A stretch of DNA of 64,000 nt from Liopterus haemorrhoidalis (lineage: Eukaryota > Arthropoda > Insecta > Coleoptera > Dytiscidae), in NCBI GenBank assembly GCA_963971575.1, contig OZ020618.1:47754509-47818508 (forward strand), written 5' to 3'. A model generated the notes under the pieces. It saw nothing but the letters and a program-made list of their open reading frames with translations. It was not told the DNA's origin and searched no databases. Below, in pieces: positions 53,831 to 63,490 of the stretch. Made by a program: the position numbers and the translations under genes. Within the stretch, counting starts at the first letter, position 1. Each line of letters starts with the position of its first letter.

Positions 53831-54674
53831 TCGGTAAAAATTGTAGCCAAACGGCTACACCTAGAGAGTTGAAATTTGGCATGCTTATACAACTCTTTGA
53901 CCCGCATATAGGAAAAATACTAAAACATCTAAAAAACATACCCCCCTAAAAATATAAACAAATATGTGCTCATCAAAAACAAAAATATTTTTTTTTAATT
54001 CTGAGTAGGGTATTAAATGAAAGCCCTTAGTACGTGGATTAACGATCAAATTTTTATTTTTGCAAAATAAATTATTTTGATGCGATTTTTGCCAAAAATG
54101 TGCAAAAAAAATTTTGTCCCACACCCTGTAGCCCAGATGGTTTAAACTAAAAATCTGAAAAAATTCTAAGTAATGTATATTGGTGTGAACCGAAATAGTA
54201 CAACAGGAATTTTTGATCAGATTATGTTTTTGGAAAATAACGCATTTTTTGTGGTTTTTGGTTCACAAAGTACAAAAGTTATACCAATGTAAGACACTCA
54301 CATGCATGGCGTGCGATGGCGACATGCGTTAGAGCGCTCTTAAACTGGCTGGAAAACGAAGGGTTTCGAGTTCGAGTACGGAGTGAATTTTATTTTTTCT
54401 GTTTTTTTTTTTGCATTTTTATTATGTTGAAATTATTTTGTCAAAATTCTAGTTATATTTTGACAAATGTTGTATTTAATTTTTATGAGCGTAAATTTAA
54501 TAACCAGTCTTATTATATGATTAACAGACGATAAATTATTTTAAAAATATCGTTCATTTTGCCGTGATTACTACAAAGTAAAATTTGTCCTACACACTCA
54601 GCATACCGCCTTCACTTATTATATACCTGCAAAACCCTGAAATGTATGAATATTCACACTTCACATCAATTTTT
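53728..54674 (-). repeat. Repeat family Z, copy 3 (full length)
   Basis: The only uninterrupted full copy, 947 bp, on the minus strand. Its right side carries 'cacttcacatcaattttt' and the left side 'tttttagggttttgtaggta'. 'agggttttg(c/t)aggtat' occurs inverted near both ends. A (gtctgtct)n tract (53781-53832), 'cgtacttagggctttcattt'-like block and a tRNA-like module (54308-54384) are inside. No protein-coding potential. Mechanism of spread unknown; the inverted motif hints at a DNA transposon. Confidence 0.8.
54308..54384 (+). repeat. tRNA-like module inside Z copy 3
   Basis: 'gacatgcgttagagcgctct' resembles a D-arm/A-box and 'gtttcgagttcgagtacgg' a T-arm/B-box. Opposite in orientation to Z, as in the other copies, but unrelated to their module sequences. 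Confidence 0.5.
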
Positions 54675-55266
54675 GTATAAACCCTAGTCTTGTGTAACTC
54701 TATACAACATATGAATTTAATCCAAATAAATAATCTTTAAACCTGTAAATAACAATATTTTATGCTTAGCCTGCAATATTAAACATAATATATGACTCTT
54801 ATGTCATAAATTTTACATAAATAATAATATATTATCATCTTAACAAAACAAACTTTATCATCATAGTCTCGAAACATGCTTAACGAAAGTTAGAAGTGTT
54901 TTGCGTACAAACTACTTACAAACTCATAAGCTTGTCTATAAGTTATATAATAAACTTGTAAACAACGAATTTATTTAAACAACAGCTTTGCTCTAAGTGC
55001 TTCCTTGAAACACTGCCCTAATAGCTATAACAAAAGTCCTGAAATATTGACACGAGATTGTCTCATCACAGGAAAAGAAAATGTACTTTTTTGTTACTTG
55101 CAAATTTTTTTGGGATTTAGATATAAAGAATGTCAGATGATAAATTTGTGTGAGGAAGAAAAAAGGAATTGTAGAATCATGAGAAACCACAAAATCAAGG
55201 ACTGTTCATTTAGGGCTAATCTATTATACTCGATTGCTAAAGACAGAGTTAAATTTTACTCGAGTT
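54675..55266. other. No gene recognised
   Basis: AT-rich; an 89-codon frame at 55005-55274 has no motif. Confidence 0.5.
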
Positions 55267-55278
55267 TTATTTAACCTA

Positions 55279-55521
55279 GAGCCGATGGAGTGGCCAAGTG
55301 CATTAAATCGTGACAGTTTGGACTGGTGAAAAACAGCCTGGATTGTGCGGTTGGTAGTTCGATTCTTCGTCGGTGATATTATTCGGGCGAGAATAATTTG
55401 TTAACATTACTTTCATTTCACAATCATTCACTCCTCATCCAGGTGTAGAAGCTCGCCCCCTGGCATCGGCGATTAGCCTCGTTGCAGAAATAGGCCGATG
55501 TAAAATAAACAAATAAATAAA
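55279..55521 (+). mobile_element. tRNA-derived SINE with 12-bp target duplication
   Basis: The head has 'gagtggccaagtgcattaaa' (A-box-like, tRNA-Ser/Leu-like) and 'gttggtagttcgattcttcg' (B-box-like); a body of unknown origin ending in 'aggccgatgtaaaat' follows, then a tail of (aaata)-type repeats. It is flanked by the identical 'ttatttaaccta' at 55267-55278 and 55522-55533. SINEs are transcribed by RNA polymerase III and moved by a partner LINE; which LINE is unknown. Confidence 0.85.
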
Positions 55522-55663
55522 TTATTTAACCTAGGTTATTGTTTAACTTGAGTAAAAAAATAATTGTGTTGCTAAAGGCAACTCTCACGAGTTAACAACG
55601 AGAGCTACCTTTTAAATTTTTACAAAAACTAAGAAAGAAAAAAAAAATCTTGAAAAAACTGTT

Positions 55664-56685
55664 TTATTGCTTTTCAAAATATTCGCCTTTAAGATTTATG
55701 CACTTTTGCTTGCGTCCAAACCAATTCTCGAAACATTTTTTCCACTCTGAAGTTGGTATCTCAAAAATATAGTTTTCGAAGGCTTCAACAGTTTGTTGAG
55801 GTGATGAAAATCGCCGTCCACGCATTTTTAGTTGGACATTGAGGAACAAAAAAAAGTCGTTAGTGGATAAATCAGTTGAATACGGGCAACGAGACATTAA
55901 TTCGATGTTTTTCTCCTTCAAATAATCAATTAGTTGACGTGCTGTTTGGGAACTTGCATTTTCATGATGAAGAATGATGCGACGTTTTTGGTTGTTTTTC
56001 CTGATTTTGTCGATGACTTTTGGCAAACAAATTGTTGTATACCATTCAGCATTAACTGTTCTCCGATATTCTAAAGGAATGGTTGCTACATGTCCAGTAC
56101 AACTGAAGAAACAAGCCATCTATTTCTTGGAAGTGCTTCGTGAACGAACAACTTTTGTGGGTTTCAGTTCATCTTGGAAGACCCAAACAGTGGATTATTG
56201 CTTAGTTTCCGGTTCATATGAATAAATTCAAGATTTGTCATTTGTAACGATATTGTATACGGATTTTGCAGTGCCTTGGTTAGCATTCCCTTACACCAGT
56301 CAACACGAGACATTTTTGAGCTTCGGTCAAATTATGCGGAATCCATCAGGAACAGATGGCTTTTTCACAGCGAAATTTTCATGCAAAATAGAATGTATTG
56401 CTGTCTGCGATATGCCAAAGGATGCCTCTTTCTCACGGTAAGTCACATGCCGATCTTCTTCAATCATTTTGCGCACAGCATCGATTTATTTTTGAATCAC
56501 AGCCGATTTTGGTCGACCTTCACGAGATTCATCACTGACGGACAGTCTCATCAATTGTAAACAGTCTTTTCTGATGATGCTTCATTACCGAAAGTTGAAC
56601 GAAGCGAATCTATGCATTGTTGTTGATTTAGGCCTTTACTAAAATCGTAAAAAGTCATCCAACGAAAACCTTCACGAGTAATATC
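55664..56685 (-). pseudogene. mar5 transposase, broken; second catalytic Asp replaced by Glu
   Basis: The N-terminal half is legible in broken frames on the minus strand ('FRWMTFYDFSK', 'ECMHRFASFNFR', 'REIEAS', 'ILHENFAVKKP'). From 56119 a 151-codon open segment begins 'MACFFSCTGHVATIPLEYRR', has the second catalytic region as 'RIILHHENASSQTA' (Glu for the usual Asp) and the third as 'CPYSTDLSTNDFFLF', and ends 'QKCINLKGEYFEKQ'. The family normally has 'HHDNASSH'. The Asp-to-Glu change and upstream frameshifts make it inactive. Confidence 0.8.
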
Positions 56686-56990
56686 CATTTTTTCAAAAAC
56701 TTGTTTTTTTTTAGCCCTCACTGTCAACAAACTACTCTGTCAATTTATACGCTGTCACTGATTTCACAATAACAAATACCAAATATTACGAATATAAAAT
56801 CGTAAAAAGTCATCCAACGAAAACCTTCACGATTAATATCCATTTTTTCAGATTTTTTTTTTTTTTTAAGTTCTCCCTGTCAACAAACATCCATTTATAC
56901 GCTGTCACTGATTCCACAATATGTCAAATATTACTAATATAGTAATGATACATTTTAATATTGCCATCTAGTGATCGTTTGTAAAAACAT
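56650..56990. repeat. Tandem duplication of mar5 5' region
   Basis: 'aaatcgtaaaaagtcatcca' through 'tacgctgtcactgatttcac' (about 56642-56770) is repeated at about 56797-56925. The repeat spans the element's 5' untranslated region and the first codons, unit about 155 bp. Confidence 0.75.
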
Positions 56991-57008
56991 AAAAGGTAAC
57001 CCTCGTAT

Positions 57009-57670
57009 ATTGTAACCGAGTTTAACCAAATGGTTAAACTCAACTAAGCTCTCAGAAACCGGCCCTACGAATTTTAAGAAATAATTCATTTACGTTAAAT
57101 ATATTCAAAAAATTAACAATATTGGTCTAAACATTTTGAATACGTATTGTATGACATATAAATCATGTTCACAATTTACACTGTCATATTTTCTATAACA
57201 CGTGTCTACAATATAAAGTAGAGCAAGAAAATTAGATCAGTGGAATATGTGTTTTGGTGGTTTGGTCAGTGGTGATAAGAAAAGAAACATTGTGACAGAA
57301 TGATTTACAACAGAAACAGAACATAAGTGATCGGACATTGGGTCCGGTAGTGCATACAGTACTGGTCACCAGTCACCAGTCACCATCGGACAAAAACCAA
57401 CGTCCACCCGTAATAAATGACTGTGTCTAAGGATAAAGAACGACAGATAAGAAAAAACCACTTGACAGATATCCCAGAGGGCTTTGACCTTACGAATATA
57501 TGAAACAAACGCTAAAAAGCTGATTTTAAAAGATTTTTGATATGTTAACACTTAAGGGGCCTTTGTGCAAAAAGTTTTTGGCACTCCCCTGATTTATTTT
57601 TTTTACTTATGACAATTAGATAAAAAGTTAATGAAGAAGACAATTTTTATTACATTACATTTATTATTAT
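57009..57670. other. No gene recognised
   Basis: AT-rich. A short duplicated 'gtcaccagtcaccagtcacc' lies near 57365. Confidence 0.5.
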
Positions 57671-57784
57671 TAGGTGTATGAATTAATTCGGGCCCTCTAG
57701 TGGTCAATTGCTGTACTATTTAATTTTTTAACCTCTAATGTCTGTAACCGGCTGTATGTTTTAGGGTTCAATCTCAAATGGGGC

Positions 57785-57963
57785 CGTAAGACAATTCGGA
57801 CCGTTCACAATTGGGGCTTTTCACAACTGGGTTCATTACAACTGGGGCGATGGACAATTCGGGCCGTACACAATTGGGGCTTTTCACAACTGGGGCCATT
57901 ACCAACTGGGGTGATGGACAATTCGGGCCGTACACAATTAGGGCTTTTGACAACTGGGGCCAT
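57785..57963 (+). repeat. 64-bp tandem repeat, about 3 units
   Basis: Units built around 'gatggacaattcgggccgta' and 'cacaattggggcttttcaca', repeated at 63-64 bp spacing, the last one incomplete. It lies where the mar3 N-terminal region should be. Confidence 0.85.
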
Positions 57964-58101
57964 ATCTATAAGAGCTAGAGTCTTTTGTTTAAAATAAAAA
58001 ATTATTATTTGCGACCCAGGAAAACCGCATCGAGACCAAAGCGGAATATTCACAGCAAGAATGTAATGCTCTGTATATGGTAGGATCAGAAGGATGTAGT
58101 G

Positions 58102-58776
58102 CAGGGGCGCTCAAACAGTCGATCGCGATCGACTGGTCGATCGCGAGAGGTTTTTAAGTCGATCGAGTACATATTTATAAAAAGTATTTTAAATATTTTT
58201 TTACAGTTATTGTAATTTAATAGTTATTAATTTAGTAACGAACATTAAATGTTAAACTATCTGAGAGAATAATAGATGATAATTTAAGATTTAACATTTA
58301 ATAGATATTATTTGGAATGAGGTAGATCTCATTCCAGTCTTGAAAATTATGTTAGATATACATCTCAAAGCCAGAGCAACAGATAACAAGTTTTGGGCAT
58401 GTTTATCTGAAGAAAAATATCCATGTTTGACACAAATAGCCCTTCAGTTAACAGCATTATTTGGGTCAACTTATTTGTGCGAGTCTGCGTTTTCCGAAAT
58501 GAAAATAATTAAATCTAAATATCGTAATCGGCTCAGTGACGAACATCTCAATTCATGCTTGCGTTTGGCACTTTGTAATTATGCGCCGTTTTATGAAAAG
58601 TATGCAGATGACATGCTGTACCATTCATCAACATCAAAATAACATTAGTTGTTGTATCTTTGCAATTAATAAATATAACCATTTATGAACTTTGTATTTT
58701 ATTTTTACCTAGTTGATCGCTTGCCGCCTAATGCTTTTATGGTCGATCGCCGATGGTTTAAGTCTGAGCGCCCCTG
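58102..58776 (+). mobile_element. Internally deleted hAT element
   Basis: Ends 'caggggcgctcaaacagtcg' and (reverse complement) 'caggggcgctcagacttaaa', flanked by 'atgtagtg' (58094-58101) and 'gtgtagtg' (58777-58784), a 7/8 match to an 8-bp target duplication. It sits in mar3 coding sequence, whose frame is legible on both sides. Subterminal 'gtcgatcg' repeats on both sides. Confidence 0.9.
58340..58642 (+). pseudogene. hAT transposase C-terminal dimerisation domain
   Basis: A 101-codon open frame with 'EEKYPCLTQIALQLTALFGS', 'YLCESAFSEMKIIKSKYRNR' and 'LSDEHLNSCLRLALCNY', the characteristic hAT dimerisation block near the end of hAT/ZBED-type transposases. The BED finger and the catalytic DDE region are missing through internal deletion. 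The first codons may be non-native. Confidence 0.85.
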
Positions 58777-59287
58777 GTGTAGTGTATTATGAGCTATTAA
58801 AGCAAAGCCAAACCATCACTGCCGAACCTTACCAACAACAATTGCTCTGTTTAAGCAACGCATTGAAGAATAAGCGGCCGAAATATGCAAAGAGACACGA
58901 CATAGTGATCTCCAGCATAATAACGCTAGATCACATGTTGGAAAGATTGTGAAGCCCACCTTGGAAGCACTTGGTTAGGACGTTTGACGTCTCCTGATGT
59001 ATTCACCAGACATTGCTCCATCAGATTATCACTTGTTCAGATGGATGGCACACAGGCTTTCGGGTCAGCACTTGAACAATTATGAAGAAATGGAAAAATG
59101 GCTCAATGAATAGATTGCTTCGAAGGACGAGTCATTTTTCCGTCACGGAATAAAACAACTGCAAGACAGATTGGAAAAAATAACAGCAAGAGATGGCAAA
59201 TACTTTGTGTAGTATAATTTTCCATGTCTTTACACAATAAAGTCTTTTCTGAGAGAAAAAAACGGACCGAATTAATTCACACACCTA

Positions 59288-60381
59288 AGATGGTAAATGG
59301 AACGTTTAAAACGATGGTAAATAAGAAAGGCATCAAATAAATAAAGACTACTACTATAAAAATCTATTAATATTTGATTACGGCACTGACTTTTTCTATT
59401 TTAGTCTCTAGCTTATTATAAAAAAATTGCTTACAGCATAAAATATATATATGTAACATCGCTTGCATTATAATTGGATTTTTATGATTATGCAAGGAAG
59501 TTATGTACGAAAGTTGAGTATCGTGTTTTTGATTTCACTTATATCTAAAACTTCATGGCCTCGTGACCTTATTTTAGTAAAGTTTGCTGGAAAATTATCT
59601 TTGTGTTTGACTTCCTGTTTTGCATAGCTTCTTCCTACATCTACATACTATATATTCCACTCAATAATAGACTATTTTATGAGGTTGAAGAACTGAACTT
59701 TTTTGTTAACAGGAAAATTAAAATGTCTTCAACGATCACAAGAGTGCTAAACGGTTGCAGTTAACTTAGACTTTTTATATGTATGAATGTATTTTTGTGT
59801 GCATATAAAAATCTGCAAACATTTATCAATATTGTGATCACTGAAGTCGAAAACATGTTGTCGAACAGTTTCCGAAATGTCCGAATTCTATATTTTTATG
59901 AAGTATTATGTCTCTTACAAATCTAAGTATATTTTACTATTAAGACGCGCACCCATGTTTTTTCTTGGCAGGGCGGCTTACAAGACGAAATTGTTTTGAC
60001 AAGTGTCAAAGCTCTTTATCTTCCTTATGATGTAAAAACAACGTCCTTACTCCTAAAATGCAAGTGATGCCCTAACAAAAAATTTCCTCGATTGACTAAA
60101 GTGTTGACTAAAGAAAAGTCTTCACTTTCAAAATACAAGTGATGACTAAAAAAAAATGGGCATGAACTCTAGATTTCAAGTGTGTGAAATCTGGAATGCA
60201 AGGACCCATAAACACTTCAATTCGTTCTTTTGGAACGAATCGTTAGAACAAAAGGATGGAATAAAATGGCTATTATGTTACTGCTTTTGATAAAATTTGT
60301 AAATGGCCTTGAAGCGACATCTTTCATTTCTTTGTCTACAATAATCAAATATTCATTACTTTTTGGACAACTCTAGCAAGT
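59288..60381. other. No gene recognised
   Basis: AT-rich. 'cgttcttttggaacgaatcg' (60223-60242) is the subterminal palindrome of the hAT-like element at 1224-3090, here alone. Confidence 0.45.
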
Positions 60382-60383
60382 AC

Positions 60384-61669
60384 CAGGTCTACAAGTATGA
60401 AATGCGGATTTCTTTTTTTTTTTAATAAAACACGTTAAACTCAAAAGAACAGTAAAAGTTTATTTATTCAAAGTATTCTTCATTAGAAGTTATTTTTCCC
60501 ATCTTTCAAGCAATTTGTGAATACCTCGCCAGTAGAACTCTTCCCCTTTCCCCTCAAACCATTCATCCAGCCATTCTTTCACATTTTCATATGAACAAAA
60601 GTGCTGCTCTGCAAGTGCGTGACCCATCGATGCGAACAAGTGGTAATCTGAAGGGGCCAAGTCGGGTGAGTAAGCGGCATGGGGTAGCACTTCCCACTTG
60701 AGTGCCTCCAATGTGTTGCAAACTGCTTTTGCCTTATCTGATGGAGCGTTATCATGAAGAAAGATTACCTTGTGCTGTCTTCTTTCGTATTCTGGTCGTT
60801 TTATGAGCAGCGAATGGTTCAATTTGATCAGTTGTTTTTGGTAGCGTTGGATATTAACTGTTTCACCAGGTTTTAACAATTCATAATAGACCACACCCTT
60901 TTGGTCCCACCAAGTACAGAGCATTGTCTTTTTGCCAAAGCGATTCGGTCTTGCAGTTGATGTGGATGGTGAGCCTGGGTTCACCCATGATTTTTTGCGT
61001 TTGGGATTTTCAAAATAAATCCATTTTTCATCGCCAGTAATGATACGATGCAAAAAAAGACTTTCTTTTGTATCGTGCAAGCAAAATTTCACAAGTGTTT
61101 TTGCGTTTTTCCATCTGCCTCTCATTCAATGTATGTGGAACCCATTTGCCGACTTTCTGAATCTTACTCATCTCTCGTAGGCGATTGGAAACAGCTGGTT
61201 GACTAACGCCTAACTGCTCTGCTAGTTGTTTTTGTGATTGACTATCGTCTTCCTGTAGCAATGTTTCCAATTTTGTATCTTCATATTTTTTTGGAGGTTT
61301 TCCATGTTCTTTGTCTGTAAAATCAAAGTCACCACTTTTGAAACACCGAAACCATCGTTCACACGTATCTTGCGATGGAGCATATTCACCATAAGCTTCT
61401 CGAAGCAGTCCGTATGATTCAGCAGTAGTTTTTTTCAAATGAAAACAAAACAGTAGTACTGTCCGTGAATGCTCTTTATTTGGCACAAAATTTGACATTT
61501 TGAACACAGTAAAACAAAACTATATGATCACTTTTCAAATTATAACCTATACGCATTTGACACTTAATGATAACTTAATAAAACGCCATATGTGTTGAAA
61601 CTTTGAACTATACACTCTGTTTGCGCGGAAAGTTTGAAAAAAATCCGCATTTTATACTTGTAGAATTGG
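60384..61669 (-). mobile_element. mariner mar4 copy 4
   Basis: Ends 'ccaggtctacaagtatgaaa' (left) and 'ccaattctacaagtataaaa' (right, reverse complement), TA on both sides (60382-60383, 61670-61671). Full length, 1286 bp. Confidence 0.95.
60490..61498 (-). pseudogene. mariner transposase (mar4 copy 4) with one frameshift
   Basis: Start 'MSNFVPNKEHSRTVLLF' at 61498. The frame holds both helix-turn-helix units to 'LLARYKRKS', where an extra A in an A run (about 61053-61059) shifts it. The second segment continues 'LHRIITGDEKWIYFENP' (first Asp), 'KVIFLHDNAPSDKAK' (second), 'YSPDLAPSDYHLF' (third) and 'GIHKLLERWEK'. A small deletion changes the last about ten residues. Apart from the A-run frameshift and this end it is nearly complete, the copy closest to a full-length protein. 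Confidence 0.9.
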
Positions 61670-61671
61670 TA

Positions 61672-62265
61672 CCGTACAAGAAAAATTTATTCCAACTATT
61701 TATAAAAATGCAACACGTACACTCAAGAAAATTTAATTAATTGTGAGAATATGTGCGCGCGTATATCCTATTTCCAATTATTTTCCAGTACTCCTTCGAG
61801 AGTTACACCGTTTAGTATTTTCATTAAAGCACGAATCCCTGTGTACATTTCCATAGGAACGTGTACAATAACCTAAAATAAACAAAACTAATACTCAATA
61901 GAGAATTAGTTTTATTTAATTTCCGTGCAATCTTCCCAAGTACACTGAATACAACTAAATTAAAATTAAATCTCCTACTTATATGCTTTCAAATTGTTCA
62001 TTTATGTTCCCTTTCAATGGGGTGAAAACCATTTGAAAGCCAAGTTCTATTTTAAAATATTGTGAAGTTTAAAGAAGCGTAAAATGAGTACTCCTACTTA
62101 ATTGTGTACTACATTCAATGGCGGCTTTTAATTTGGTTGCAGATTTGCGCAAATTCCAAAAAAGACGACGATACAATTTTTGGTAATAAAAATCAACGCA
62201 ATCTATTCGTTATAATATACAGGTAACCATTCGAAGTATGCCACCATTGCTATCTCGAGAATTAT
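61672..62265. other. No gene recognised
   Basis: AT-rich, no motif noticed. Confidence 0.5.
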
Positions 62266-62267
62266 AA

Positions 62268-62505
62268 GAGCTATGAGGCAAGAAGGAAGGAGATCGGAGA
62301 GGGAAACCAGAATGAGAATAGGAAGAAAGAGAGGGACACTGGAGCAAGAAGAAAGAAATGAGAAAATGTAATATATTGTAAATTAAATTGTACTGTGTTG
62401 TACGTTATGTAATTTGGATTGTTTTGGTTATTTTATTTATTTTATTTCTATTTGTAATGGCTAATACCCTGAACGCCGCAAGGCCTAGGGAGAAATAAAG
62501 AATAT
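62268..62505 (+). pseudogene. LINE 3' end
   Basis: Charged tail 'RRSERETRMRIGRKRGTLEQ' then a stop, then a 3' untranslated region ending 'ctgaacgccgcaaggcctag', 'aataaag' and an (at)n tail. The 3' end layout fits an insect LINE; only about 240 bp remain. Confidence 0.5.
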
Positions 62506-62602
62506 ATATATAATAATTGGATCTTGACGTGTGTATGTATAAATAAAACTTCTCTGTTGATCGTCAAATTATAAAATATATATTATGAATTAATAAAAAG
62601 AC

Positions 62603-62633
62603 GTTTCGGCCACGAAAATGTGGTCATCATCAG
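62603..62633 (-). ncRNA. Hammerhead-ribozyme-like core
   Basis: Minus strand: CUGAUGA (62633-62627), an imperfect stem around 'CCACATTTTCGTGG', then GAAAC (62607-62603). Same arrangement as 43605-43635 with a different stem. Extra bases precede stem II; stems I and III not confirmed. Confidence 0.35.
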
Positions 62634-62639
62634 TCTACA

Positions 62640-63285
62640 ATAAAATGGAATACATAAGCATATTAAAAAATATAAAAAACAAATAATGTAAAAATAAAAA
62701 TGATTTGTGGTTTTAATCTTACAATTAATAAGTGCTTTATGAACATGTCTTCTAACTGAAGTCATAAACATCAGCTGGCAATGTAATATTGATTCTGTTC
62801 ATTTGCATCAGCTGCAGGTGGTAAATTGCCTTTAGTGTGTCATAGAATGGCCAGGAGATGGCAGTGTTGGAAACCGGTAGAATCCAATCTTGCATCTCAT
62901 CAATCGTTCGTGAATCACATTGAATACTATACACTGCACTTTGAAGTACATTAATGCAAAAATTCAATATCAAAGTAGAACATACAAATATTGAATTTTT
63001 ATCCTTAATTTTGTTCTGTAGCTTAAAATGACAGAAAATGAAAAATGCTGCAAGAAAATCTAAAACTAGAATCCATTTACCATAACAATGAGATGACGTC
63101 ACAGTTCAAGAACTTCCCTTGTTGCCACTTCGCTAATTGTCAAAAAAGTTAGGTTATATCGAACTACTTCTAAAAAGAAATTGAAAACCTATATTTCCTA
63201 TGGAGGAAAGGAATTAATGTAAACTATGATGCATAGCAGTTCTTTCCAACCGATTTGTGGCGAAATTTATGGTTTAAATTATATT
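62640..63285. other. No gene recognised
   Basis: A 116-codon minus-strand frame (62752-63102) has no motif I recognise; it lies beside the hammerhead-like motif but shows no reverse transcriptase or GIY-YIG signature. Confidence 0.4.
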
Positions 63286-63289
63286 AAGT

Positions 63290-63490
63290 GTGTAATGTAG
63301 TACTAATATTATCACATGCAAAACGAAGGGATCATTGTAGGCCACTATTCCAGAAACTAGGAATATTGACGTTCCCATGCGTTTACATTTACAATATACT
63401 TATGTATACAAGAAAATATAAACAAACTTTTAGTACACATGCAGATACGCACTCGCATAACACAAGACATAAAACCAATATGTTACTACC
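63290..63490 (+). pseudogene. LINE ORF2 fragment
   Basis: Reads 'SHAKRRDHCRPLFQKLGILT', 'FPCVYIYNILMYTRK' and 'THSHNTRHKTNMLLPK', the C-terminal stretch after the RT of a CR1/Jockey-like LINE (compare 'QKSFLSLQIMTLPSLYIFTC' and 'HNHNTRYKNDIYPK' at 48047-48210). It is cut at 63490 by Z copy 4. Confidence 0.75.

Larger units (their letters stand above)
55599..57008 (-). mobile_element. Decayed mariner (mar5 copy B)
   Basis: The 5' end (right side, reverse complement) is 'cgagggttaccttttatgtt' beside a TA; the 3' end (left) has 'cgagagctaccttttaaa', an imperfect partner. It contains transposase remnants and a duplicated 5' region (56650-56990). Confidence 0.7.
58010..59214 (+). pseudogene. mar3 transposase C-terminal half, split by a hAT element
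   Basis: From about 58020 ('gacccaggaaaaccgcatcg') it parallels the middle of mar3 copy A up to 'aggatgtagtg' (58101). After the hAT element it continues with 'VVYYELLKQSQTITAEPYQQ' and 'NALKNKRPKYAKRHDIVI', the second catalytic region (degraded, 'LQHNNARSHVG'-like), 'MYSPDIAPSDYHLF' (third catalytic Asp), and the tail to a stop at about 59212. Frameshift near 58950 and an in-frame stop near 59112. DNA-binding half absent. Confidence 0.8.
57673..59285 (+). mobile_element. mariner mar3 copy B, interrupted by a hAT element
   Basis: Ends 'ggtgtatgaattaattcggg' and (reverse complement) 'ggtgtgtgaattaattcggt', TA on both sides (57671-57672, 59286-59287). Inside, the N-terminal coding half has been replaced by other sequence, including a 64-bp tandem repeat, and a hAT element sits at 58102-58776. 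Confidence 0.85.

Noticed and set aside
62752..63102. 116-codon minus-strand ORF near a hammerhead-like motif
   Set aside because: No Penelope RT or GIY-YIG signature; AT-rich composition; not supportable as a gene.
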